Source: Dipteris shenzhenensis
Lineage: Eukaryota > Polypodiophyta > Polypodiopsida > Gleicheniales
Strand: one strand, 5' to 3'
Assembly: GCA_047967505.1 (NCBI GenBank)
Contig: CM106541.1
DNA: 64,000 nt
This document shows, piece after piece, positions 9,885 to 19,601 of the stretch (positions within the stretch are counted from its first letter, which is position 1; the number at the start of each line of letters is the position of its first letter). The position numbers were made by a program, and so were the translations under genes. The notes beneath the pieces are model-generated. The model saw nothing but the letters and a program-made list of their open reading frames with translations, had not been told where the DNA came from and ran no database searches.

Positions 9885-11110
9885 ATGGAAGCAGAAGGAC
9901 AGAATTCAAGAGTGAATCCTAGCGAGTCTAGAGTACAGTCTACACAGCAGATGTCACATCATGCGGTACCTACTTTGATTGGTAGGATTTCGATATTAGA
10001 GGATGCTTTATAACAGATTATGAACCAGCAGCTTCAAGTGAACGCTGGTCAAAATGAGATCAGGGAGATGGTGCAAGCCTTGTCGGCTAGACCGTCTAGG
10101 ATTGATAAGGGCAAAGCTCCAGCAGAGCCAGAGCCCAGTATACATTCCTTAGAGCGCGCAAGGGTCAAAGTGCCTAATATCGCTAATTATAGATCGGAGA
10201 AGTACGCTGGTCGGATGACCGAGCGCAGCTCTGATGATGTGATCGAGGTTTGGTTGCACAAGTGGGAAGAAGCCTTCGCCATTTGTGAGATTAGATCCGA
10301 TCTAAAGAAAATCCGCGAGGCCACACACCTGTTTATTGAGGCAGCGGACAGATGGTGCGGACAGATGGTGGATAAAGCAACAGAAGGATCAAGTTGCTCC
10401 AACCACCTGGGAAGGGTTCAAAGCTGAGTTCAAGAAACACTTTCTCCCACCTGATGAAGAATCCCGAGCTTGGGATGCTTATAGAAATCTTCGTCAGAGG
10501 AGTTTGTCAGTGGCAGAGTACACTGACAAATTCAGGGAATGTGTCATGAAGATAACAAACCCTCTCCCTATGTCGGTTCAGTTAAAGGACTATATCTATG
10601 GACTGAACGACAAGATCAAAATGGAAGTTCGGGCTAAATATGTGACTACACTAGATGAATCTATAGCAGTAGCCCTGAACTATGAGGATGCCAGAGGCAG
10701 ATCTGATGGATTTGTGCAGGCAGGGACTCAGTATGAGCACCCGAGAAAAGGGGGATTTCAGAGGAAATGGGTTTCAAAGACAAGTGTCTCGCAGCCAAGT
10801 GGCCAAACCAAGCAGGTGAAGCCGGTTGAGGGACCAGTAAAAACAAGTACCACCGTTGGGGTGAAAAGAAAAATAACTCCAATGGCAGCCCGGGCTTGGT
10901 CAAAGTCCTCGTTGACCCCTGAACAAAAGGAGAAAGCTAGAAAAGAAGGATTGTGCTTCGGCTGCCTTCAGCGACATCAGTGGAAGGATTGTCCACTCAA
11001 TAAAGACCGTCGCACGGCTAATATGATAATATCTGAATGCGACGTAGAAATGCAGGAGAGTCCCAGTGCGGAACATATGCAGATGCAACTGGCGGGACCT
11101 TCTCAGAGGT
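9885..11110 (+). pseudogene. gag of element D
   Basis: Start Met at 9885 follows A- and T-rich homopolymers. An in-frame TAA at 10011-10013 cuts the frame. A 13-bp tandem duplication (GCGGACAGATGGT at 10344 and 10357) shifts the frame at the conserved EAADRWW motif, after which gag resumes with [25 protein letters not shown] and a zinc knuckle [13 protein letters not shown] (CX2CX3HX4C). Gag forms the particle and binds RNA. It runs on into protease without a further gag stop. Confidence 0.85.
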
Positions 11111-14100
11111 TAGTACCTTGTTTGTTATGTGTATCTGTTGCTAAGTTAGTGACGAGTGCACCCGATAACATCCTATCTAAGCCCGCAGCAACAGGGTATA
11201 CGGCCTTTAATGATACGGAGTTAATTAAAATGAAAGGGCAAGTGGCCAGTCATGATGTCATTGTGTTGTTTGACTCGGCGTCAACTCACAATGTGATTAA
11301 CTCCAAGCTCGTGAAGAGGCTGAAACTAAAGACAAGTCCATCTAACTATGCGTATACAGTCAGGATGGCCGATGGAAGTTCAACTGAAGTATGGGACCAA
11401 AGGGTTACCCAGTTGGAGCTTCGGATTCAGGACTATGCTGAAAAGCTTGATTTTGAAATGACCAAGCTTGCTCATGCAGATATAGCCCTGGGAATGGCGT
11501 GGCATTCTAGGAAGAATCCAGCCATTGATTGGAAAAAGCACGTATATCAATTCAAGATGAATGATGTGCTTTATGTCTTACGAGGTGAAAAAGATATACC
11601 TCAGGGACCGTTGGTTTCCGTGATGGAAATCAGAAAGGCTCAAGTTGAGTTTTTATTCCTTTGCACAGCATCGGTAGAGCCGGTGGATGAGTCTTCGGCT
11701 AGCACTGAAGTTACGCAAAGTGGTGAAATGGCCAAGCTGGCTAATCTTATAACAGAGGGGTTCTCTGAATGTTTTAGGGATGAACTACCTTATGGGTTAC
11801 CTCCAGAGTGGAAAGTTCAGCATAAGATTGAACTGATCCCGGGGGCAGAACCTGTAAATAGACCTCCCTATAGAATGAGTTTTGCTGAAGAAGCGGAGGT
11901 GCGTAGACAACTGGAAGAATACCTCAAGTTGGGGCAGATTCAACCAAGTTTCTCACCTTTTGCTTCGCCAGTGATATTACAGAGAAAAAAGAATGATACG
12001 TTTCGCCTCTGTATAGATTACAGAGCATTGAATAATATCACTGTTAAGCACAGGTATCCGATGGCTCGGATTGATGATTTGCTAGATGCATTACATGGAG
12101 CCGTGATTTTCAGCAAGATAGATCTTAAGTGCGGCTACCATCAGATCCGGATTAGAGCCGAGGATGTGCATAAAACCGCTTTCAGAAGCAGGTTTGGTCA
12201 TTATGAGTTTTTGGTAATGCCCTTCGGACTTACCAATGCTCCAGCAACCTTCGTCATGCTTATGAACGATTTACTACGTCCGTATATCGGGAAGTTCGTA
12301 GTACATTTTATTGACGATACCTAATATTCAGTAAAAGTATTACTGAGCATCATGAACACTTAAGGATAGTGTTCAGTACTTTGAGGAAAGCCAGTCTTTA
12401 CGTGAATAAAAAGAAAACTATACTGTGTATGGTTAGACTTGAATATTTGGGTTTCATAATCACTCCACAGGGGGTAGAAATGGATCCGAAGAAAGTGGCT
12501 GCGATACTAACTTGGCCAATCCCTCAGAGTCTGACCGCGTTGCGATCATTCTTGGGATTTGTCCAGTTTTATAGAAGGCATATCAAAGGATATTTCGGAA
12601 TAGTATCGCCATTGACTGATCTGACCTCAGATAAAGTACCCTTTATTTGGGGACAGAATCAACAGGAAAGTTTTAACACCATAAAACAAGCTGTGGTCTC
12701 AGGACCGGTGTTAAAAATAGTTGATCCCCAAAACCGTTGTTCCTAGAAACCGATGCAAGTGGCATTGCGGTAGGAGCAGTTCTCCTTCAAGAGGGAAGGC
12801 CAGTAGCCTTTGAAAGCAAGAAGCTTTCTCCCTCTCAAAGGAATTGGCCAACTCATGAATTAGAGTTGTATGCAGTTATCCATGCTTTGAAAACATGGAG
12901 GCATTATTTGTATGGTTCAGAGTTTTATGTGGATGTGGATCATGATACTCTGAAACATTTTTGTAAACAGCCTGACTTGAGGGGCCGCCAAGCTAGGTGG
13001 GCAGAGCTCATGCAGGAGTTTAATCTAACGATTCGGTACCGAAGAGGAAAAGACAATAAGGTAGCTGATGCGTTGTCTCGCATTATGCACAACCTGAGTT
13101 TCACGGTATTAGAGAGTGCTCTAATGACCGAGATAAGAGAAACTCAAAAAGTGGACGAGTTTCTCCAGAGCTTATGGCCTAAGGCTCATGTGTTAAAACC
13201 CGGGAAAAATGAAAAGGATGACCTGGCATCCAGAAAAGGCCAAACTTATGCAAGATATACCATAAGGGATGGTATGCTAGTTAGAAATGGCAAGGTTGTA
13301 GTACCTGGTCAGAATGATCTCAGGCAGAGAGTCATTCGACAGTGCCATGATAGCCCGGGTGCGGGACATCCAGGAGTCGAGAAGACCTATGATCTCGTGA
13401 AGCGAGATTTCTTTTGGCCAAAGATGAAAAAGCATATTCATGAATATGTGACACGATGTTTCTCGTGTCAGGTAAGTAAGGCCGAGCGGGTGAAGCCACC
13501 CGGACTTTTACAGCCCTTGGAAATACCACTAAGTAAGTGGGAGAGCATTTCCATGGATTTTATTGTAGGGCTACCTGCAACACAAGGAGGGTATAATTCT
13601 ATCCTTGTGGTGGTTGATCGTCTAACCAAGATGGCTCACTTCATTCCGACTAGAGAGTCTGTTAGTGTCCCGCAAGTGGCGGATTTGTTCATTAGACATA
13701 TATTTCGTCTGCATGGATTGCCTAGATCCATAGTGTCAGACAGAGATGTTAGATTTACCGGTCATTTTTGGACAGCGGTATTTGAGACACTAAGGACTGA
13801 GTTGGGAATGAGTAGTGGGGATCATCCTGAGACGGATGGTCAGACGGAAAGAGTCAACCAGACTTTAGAGGATATGCTGAGGGCTTATGTGTCATTGAGG
13901 CAACATACATGGGACAAGTGGTTGCCATTGTTGGAGTTTGCCTACAATGATAGGAAACATTCCTCTACCGGGTTCAGTCCGTTTGAGCTGAACTATGGTT
14001 ATAGGCCAGCCAATCCAACTATAGTTGGAGTACCTCAGAAAGTGCCTAGTGCCGCGAACTTTGTAGTTCAGATGCGGGAGATGCTAGCACTTGCGAGAGC

Positions 14101-14380
14101 TAATATCCGCCAGGCTATGGATAGAGCCAATGTATGCGGATGAAAATCGGTCTATAAGAGTGTTTGAAGAAGGAGAAAAAGTTTTTCTCAGAATTCCTTC
14201 GCACTCGAAGTCGTTGACTTCAGGAGAGTGTGCTAAGTTATCACCTCGATACTGTGGGCCGTGGTTAATTCTAAAGAGAATAGGCAGTGTAGCCTATAAA
14301 TTAGAATTGCCACAGGGGTGTAAGGTGCACCCAGTTTTTCATGTTTCGCGCTTAAAGAAATTTTTGCATACAGGTGACTC
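11111..14380 (+). pseudogene. pol of element D: protease, RT, RNase H, integrase
   Basis: Protease shows [12 protein letters not shown] (about 11,260-11,300). RT runs from about 11,830 with [34 protein letters not shown] and a VVHFIDD catalytic box, where a one-base shift (about 12,320) breaks the frame before LIFSKS. A second shift at about 12,735 separates the connection domain from RNase H (LETDASGIAVGAVL). Integrase has its HHCC knuckle (CHDSPGAGHPG...CFSCQ) and the D-D-E core (SMDFI, SDRDVRF, DGQTERVNQ), then a shift at about 14,140 and a GPY/F module (RYCGPWLILKRIG, HPVFHVSRLKKF). No chromodomain was seen after it. Confidence 0.9.
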
Positions 14381-14449
14381 ACTAATCGAAGGTGTGGTTT
14401 TGTTACATCAGCACCACTCTCAACTAGGCCTGAGCAAAATGACCAAGCA

Positions 14450-14629
14450 ATGGCGTTTATTGGTGTGAGGTTGGCTAACAAACTCCTTCATCAACTTGAC
14501 CTCACTACTTCAGCCAAGGAGACCCTGGACAAGCTTGAGAACATTCACACATCTACTAGACATGAGGAGCAATCTTTATCTGCTATATTGCATGATCTAT
14601 CTGTCTCTGAGGTGGTAGATGATGCTTAG
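14450..14629 (+). CDS. Short open frame at the 3' end of element C, unknown
   Basis: 59 codons from ATG at 14,450 to TAG at 14,629; the frame is open upstream to about 14,396. Sequence includes VRLANKLLHQLDLTTSAKET and a Glu-rich, helical C-terminus. It lies beyond the end of gypsy homology and before the polypurine tract, so it belongs to element C rather than D. It could be the tail of a gag or a protein specific to C. I do not recognise it. Confidence 0.35.
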   Translation: MAFIGVRLANKLLHQLDLTTSAKETLDKLENIHTSTRHEEQSLSAILHDLSVSEVVDDA

Positions 14630-14951
14630 CTCTATCTGTTTGTGTTGAGTCAAATAAAGGTTCTCAGCCTTGAGTTGTCCCTCTAAACTGAATGTATTTG
14701 GAGTCAATAAGAGGTACTCTGCCCTAGGTTGACCCCCAAAAATGCATGTACTGTCTTTTACTTTGGTATTGACCACCCAGTTCAGAGTAAGGGGGGGTGA
14801 CAAGTGATGGTTTGCCCTTGCCGGTCACGAGCTCACTGAGAAGTCACTATCACACTGGAGGTGTTGGATAGTTGGACTTGCTCTTTTCAATATTGCGGTG
14901 GAGGGGGGATCAGTCTACTCCTTGCGCGTTGGGTTTCACACTCTTTGCTCT

Positions 14952-14960
14952 GAAGGGGGG
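14952..14960 (+). promoter_or_regulatory. Polypurine tract of element C
   Basis: GAAGGGGGG immediately before the 3' LTR, the usual position and composition of the plus-strand primer. Confidence 0.8.
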
Positions 14961-15234
14961 TGTTGGAGATATCATAGCCAAAGAGTGTGTGAGATGTGAT
15001 GTGTGATGTGATGTACTAGGAGATCTAGTACTAGTTCATGTGTGAGTCATGTGTGAGTGCCATGTGTCACTATGGGACTTCTCCCATATGCAATTGGTGC
15101 AAGTGTGTGAGTGTGTAGCCTATATAAGGCTTATACTTCACTTGTCTCATTTAGTGATGATGATGAATGAATGAAAGCCTTCCATGGTTTCTACATTTGT
15201 GTATCACTTCTTCACTCTCACCGTGTTTCTAACA
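14961..15234 (+). repeat. 3' LTR of element C
   Basis: 274 bp, TGTTGGAGATATC...TTTCTAACA. It has a TATA box (CCTATATAAGGC at about 15,119-15,130) that the 5' LTR lacks. Followed by the GTGTG target duplication. Confidence 0.9.
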
Positions 15235-15239
15235 GTGTG

Positions 15240-16230
15240 CATGCAGGCTGAGGTCACTGAACATGGCGGGTCTATGAATGTTCGTAGGAGAGGGAAACGT
15301 CCTCGAGAGATGGTAAGTGAGAGTTTCGAGGGGGGTAGTATGAGCATTGAGGAGTGGGAGTGGGAATCCCGAGGTTGAGCACGTATATGGGAAAGATGGC
15401 TCAATGTTGAAGGACAAGGGAAAGACTGACACATCCTTGTACGCTACGACTTTGACCAAGAAGCTACAGGGGGGCTTCGTCCTGTTGGATGAGAAAGATG
15501 CTTTGAAGCTGCTACATGCGGAAGTGAGCTGGAGGAACAAGGAAGCTGAGAGAAAAGGGAGGTTTGATGCGAGGAAACAGCACGCTGTGGAGTGTGAGCT
15601 GCCAATGGAGGTTATCAAACCCGAGCTTGAGAGGCTGGTGCGGGGAGGTCTGTACCTTTTTCATGGGAAAAATCCCTTCAATGGTTGAGCTGGGTGAGCT
15701 TATTTCTTACGAGTTTGAACTCTGGTAAGTTTATGGGTAAAGAGTAGTTTCCTCTCGTTGTGTTTCGAAGGCAATCAGCGATGAGTTAGCTGCTTGAAAG
15801 GTGTCGTTTGCGGGGCGGCAGTCCTGCCCATTCCGTGGAGCCTCTCCTTTAGTATTGGCGAATTTATCTTCAAGGATTGCCTATTTGCGTGGATTCTCCA
15901 ATTGAGAGGATTGTTGCGTCTATGGTTCGTGAGTTGCATATTCCTCCTTTGGCTAGGTCTGAGTTTGGGTACAAGAATGCATGGATTCTGTGGGATCGAA
16001 GCCAAGATACGCCGAACTTTTTGCCGATCCGTCTTCCAGATGGGCTTGCAATTCGGATCAAAGCCCGATTTGGTGCTTTTCCCGATTCATCTTACATCTG
16101 TAAGCAAACTACTCATTTCGCAAGGAATTGTCCGTCTAGGCTCCAAAGATCTGATGCTACGAAAGATGAGAAGCCTCAAAATTCGAAGGACACTCGGCAA
16201 GTGCCAGGGAGTACGAATAAGGGTTGACAA
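15240..16230 (+). pseudogene. LINE E ORF1-like region
   Basis: Scattered frames across this stretch read like plant L1-type ORF1: a segment with ALKLLHAEVSWRNKEAERKG and, at about 15,910-16,140, PPLARSEFGYKNAWILWDRS, then LPDGLAIRIKARFGAFPDSS and a degenerate knuckle CKQTTHFARNC. This is the order found in DUF4283/zinc-knuckle ORF1 proteins that bind LINE RNA. Several frameshifts are present. Element C has inserted at the left edge, so the beginning of the LINE may lie left of 7,699. Confidence 0.55.
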
Positions 16231-16425
16231 CCTTGATGATGATTTAGTGGCCTTACCTTTACGATTGCATGGACATGCTCTTGGGATATAGCTTATATGA
16301 GGATATTGTAGCCTCTTGTAGTTGCCACAATCCCTAACCCTTACCCTAACCCTAAGGAGTAAAGATGTATATGTTCATCATCCTGGTTAATATAACATAG
16401 AGTATAGTTAGTCATTCGTTGTGCA

Positions 16426-16456
<31 letters not shown>

Positions 16457-16480
16457 ATCCTCCAACATGGTATCAAGCCA
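16230..16480 (+). repeat. Possible LTR end and primer site
   Basis: A CT microsatellite (about 16,429-16,457) is followed by CATCCTCCAACA and TGGTATCAAGCC at 16,466. A CA end followed at once by a TGGTATCA motif resembles an LTR/primer-site junction of a copia element. No partner LTR or gag follows, so this would be a fragment inserted in LINE E. Left boundary unknown. Confidence 0.35.
16332..16355 (+). repeat. Short interstitial telomere-like tract
   Basis: CCCTAACCCTTACCCTAACCCTAA: about four units close to the plant telomere repeat CCCTAAA but mostly 6-mers. It is too short to be a functional telomere. Confidence 0.6.
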
Positions 16481-16828
16481 CTCATGCTCCATTATTTGTG
16501 TGAGAGTGCAAGCCCTTGCTTTGTGAAGACACAAGCCTTTGCTTCCATGAAGGCACAAGCCCTCCTCCTCGAGGCATTCTCATCTTTGTAGATGTCGCAT
16601 TGTAGAGCTTTAATCATCTTTCTCCATTTTGACTTATAGAGCTTAATATATTCCTTTATGAATGATTGTGTGTTCTTTGATCGATTGATGAGGTTGCAAG
16701 TTTCTATGAGAGATTTTGTAAGGTTTCTAGTGTTTGAGGCTCCTTGTGTGAGACGAGAGAGAAATCTTGAGACACGAGTTCTTTTGAGAGGTTGAGAATG
16801 TGTCTAGTTTAGGAGTGCTTTTCTCGAC

Positions 16829-18420
16829 ATGCAAGAGGAGAACATGCCGTGGAAAGGTTCTGAAGTCTGCAAACAATCTCAATCCAAATCCTCAAAAGAT
16901 CCAAAAAAATCATCTTGGAAAGTGGTTGGTAAGAAAGGTCAGGTTCTCACGTTGAGCAATGGAGATCCTGGCCCAGATGACGACGATTCTAGCGGGGAGA
17001 GGGTATCAAACAATTCTGATAACCGTGCCAAGTCTACGACTTCTCGTAAGGCGGGTGAAGATGTTGATAAGCAAAGTCCATCTAATAACATGCCGATGGA
17101 TCCAAAGATTGCATGGAGTGAAATATGCGATGAAGACCAACCTATTGTCTCGAACGAGATTATTCCAGAAGTTTATCATAAAAAGAGGCCGTTGGCAAAG
17201 AAGATCAAGGATCAGCCCTTGTCACAAGAGAATTCTACCAAGGGCAACATCAAAATTCCCAAAGGGGTGTCAAAGAAGCTTAAGGATATGACCAGAAAAG
17301 CTAGAGGGTGTGAGGAAAACAGGTTCAACTTTTTTAGAGGTGCATACCTTGCCTTGTCTCAACAATATACCTAGGGGAGATAGTTGTGGTAAGGCTCTCA
17401 GGTCGATGAAATTGGTCATGGAATCTGAGGGATTCTTGTAATAAATCAAAGCAAGTTGGTTGTTCCAATCTAGTTCAATAAAGGAGTCCAGATATTATTC
17501 TATTGTTGTAGGAGTTAAAATATGCAGGGAATGATGCATTGTGGTTCTCCTTTAGAAAGCTTGGTTATCTCATGTTTGTCAATTGTCCTATTAGAGAGAG
17601 ATTTAAATTCAATGTGGCTACTATTTATGCTCCTAATTCTATCGGTCAGTCCATTTCTGGGGGGAAGAGGGATACTTGGAATGATTTGGTTATGTCATGG
17701 GGGCTGATAGATTGTGCGGAGCTTGATGAGTCAAGATTAAGCGGGTTTTCTTGGAATAATAGGAGGGCTGGTGGTGAGTTTAGAGCTGCCCAACTAGATA
17801 GATACTATATTTCGGAAGAAGGTTGGTGGCTCAATGACCATTTGGTGGCTCATATTTTACCTCTTCTTGTTTATTTGATCATCTTTCACTGGAATGGACC
17901 TTCTCTCTCCCCCGTGTGGTTAACGGGTCTTACGACGTCCCCTTTAAGTTTGACAATTGGCTTCTGAAAAATAAGAATATTGCTGTATAATTCGGAATAC
18001 ATGGAAAAAGGTGGTATGCAATGAGCGGGACCCTTGCATCCGGTGGGATAGGGCCATTCGTGCCATTCTGCTTCCAACAAGATCTTGGTGTGCAAGGGAA
18101 AGAGCTATTAAAAAAAGGTATGAAAATGCTCTAGATTACATACATGCTGCTCTGAAGTTAGCTGTAGTAGACAGTTCCCCTTGAGACCCCTTTGTTAACA
18201 CCTTGTGCACTAAGGTTGAGAATGCTATGCAAGTTCAGGAGCTTGTTAAGGCAGAGTAAGCTCGAGTGAAAAGCAGGCAGCTTTGGTTATCTATGGGGGA
18301 CTGTCCCTCCAAGATGTTTTTTCAGTCAATCAAAAGGAAGTATGTCCATCTCTTCCTTTTGATAGAGTGAAAGACAAAGATGGTACCATGGTAACCAAAT
18401 TTTGGCATATTGCAAGTAAG
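16829..18420 (+). pseudogene. LINE E: end of ORF1 and endonuclease/linker of ORF2
   Basis: The frame at 16,829-17,374 (181 codons, Lys- and Ser-rich, with SSWKVVGKKGQV) resembles the C-terminal tail of a plant LINE ORF1. At 17,539-17,967 an apurinic-endonuclease C-terminal half is visible (FNVATIYAPN, then LSGFSWNNRRAGGEFRAAQLDRYY). Beyond it, in other frames up to about 18,350, the linker before RT can be read (SRQLWLSMGDCPSKMFFQSI). RT is absent: the element is cut off at about 18.4 kb. Confidence 0.7.
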
Positions 18421-19600
18421 GTATTATAAGGTCTAGTGTTCTATTTGTTTTGAGTGGTCGTAAGGCACATGAAGCCTTGCCATTGAGTATTTCCCCTTAG
18501 CCTCACCATTTGGATGCACTTTGCACATTTTGATAAGCACAAGCGCCTCACATTGAGCCTTGGGAAGACACATTGTTTGTGTATACTCGCCTCATCTTTG
18601 AGAGACAGGTTTGTGTATTCTCACACCCATACTTCATTTCTTGGTTGATCCTCTGTTCTCTCAGAAAAAGGCAACATACATTCCCAATCGTGGGCCTTGT
18701 TTTACCCACTTCACGCTCATCTCGAGAGCTACGCTCATGTAATCATTTTATACCCACTTCACACTCATCTCGAGAGCTACGCTTGTGTGATCATTACATA
18801 TCCTGATATTCTCATTATTTCCTACCCTGATATTATCATCATTTCATACCCTGATATTCTCTTATGATGAGAGAAAAGGCTTACGGTCGCCTGAAGATCC
18901 TCTTACTCTGAGAAAAGAGCACAACCTGACCATAATTAATCATAAATGAGAAACCCTTTAGTTATGACCAAATAAGAGGTCAACTTTGTACTTTACTTGG
19001 AGTATTTACAGCTTGGTGACATCCCCTCGGCTTCTAATCAGTTGACCTATTCGCTTCTCCGCTCTCCCTCCTATTAATTAGTTTCTCCTCTCACTCCCCC
19101 GCCCTCCTCAACTCGCATTAACCTATTCATTCGTGTTGATTAATCGTCAATTAACCTATTCATCCGCGCTATTAATTCGACCTCCCTCCCTCCGCTCTAT
19201 CTTGCCCTCAGCTTGCGCACTCTCTCTCTCTCCCCCCCTCCCTCCACTCTCTCTCTCTCACTCTTTCCCTCCACTCAGCCCTCGCCTCTCCCTCTCCCTC
19301 CCTCCCCTCTATCCCACTTCTCCTATTTCGTGGAAAGCCTTTTCACAGGCCTTCTTCCTCCTCTAACCTACTCTGGTATTTACAAGAGCAGCCTGCCCTG
19401 GTATTTATAAGAGGCTGCAGAAGCTTCAGGAGAGAGTAAAAGCTTCTGCAAGAAGCTACCCGGCTCTCAATTTCAATTCTGCCTTACATTCATGGATTTC
19501 AAAATTCGGGCCATGCCACTGGCTTACATTAATTGGGCATTTGCCCTCCCCCTTCCGCGCACAAATTCATTAATAGGGCCACAATTTCAATTTGGGGGTC
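18420..19600. other. Non-coding stretch with short tandem repeats
   Basis: No coding homology. Between 18,706 and 18,795 a unit of about 47 bp (CACTTCACGCTCATCTCGAG...) occurs twice. From about 18,800 to 18,860, ACCCTGATATTCTC is repeated about three times. From 19,020 to 19,330 the DNA is C/T-rich. The right end may be part of the 3' LTR of gypsy element F, but no boundary could be set. Confidence 0.55.
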
Positions 19601-19601
19601 C

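Larger units (their letters stand above)
8611..14395 (+). mobile_element. Ty3/gypsy element D nested in C, 3' LTR missing
   Basis: Begins with a 484-bp LTR (8611-9094), then primer site, leader, gag and pol (protease, RT, RNase H, integrase with GPY/F end). The order RT-RNase H-integrase is that of gypsy. The homology stops about 14,395, just past the GPY/F module. No copy of the LTR sequence TGTTATGCTCTAGCTGG follows, so the 3' LTR was deleted. The frame is broken at least five times, mostly by single-base changes. Confidence 0.85.
7704..15234 (+). mobile_element. LTR retrotransposon C with GTGTG target duplication
   Basis: Two related LTRs (7704-7920 and 14961-15234), both beginning TGTTGGAGAT, are flanked by identical 5-bp direct repeats GTGTG (7699-7703 and 15235-15239). 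A primer site follows the 5' LTR and a GAAGGGGGG polypurine tract precedes the 3' LTR. These marks define one insertion. LTR style (TGTTGG...TAACA) is copia-like, but no copia pol is present. The interior consists of a pyrimidine-rich leader, the gypsy element D (8611 to about 14,395), a 59-codon frame and the 3' untranslated end. C was therefore probably a small non-autonomous element, or its pol was lost with the 3' end of D. Confidence 0.85.

Noticed and set aside
18706-18860. Possible CRISPR-like array
   Set aside because: Two or three short direct repeats in plant DNA without regular spacers; ordinary tandem duplication.
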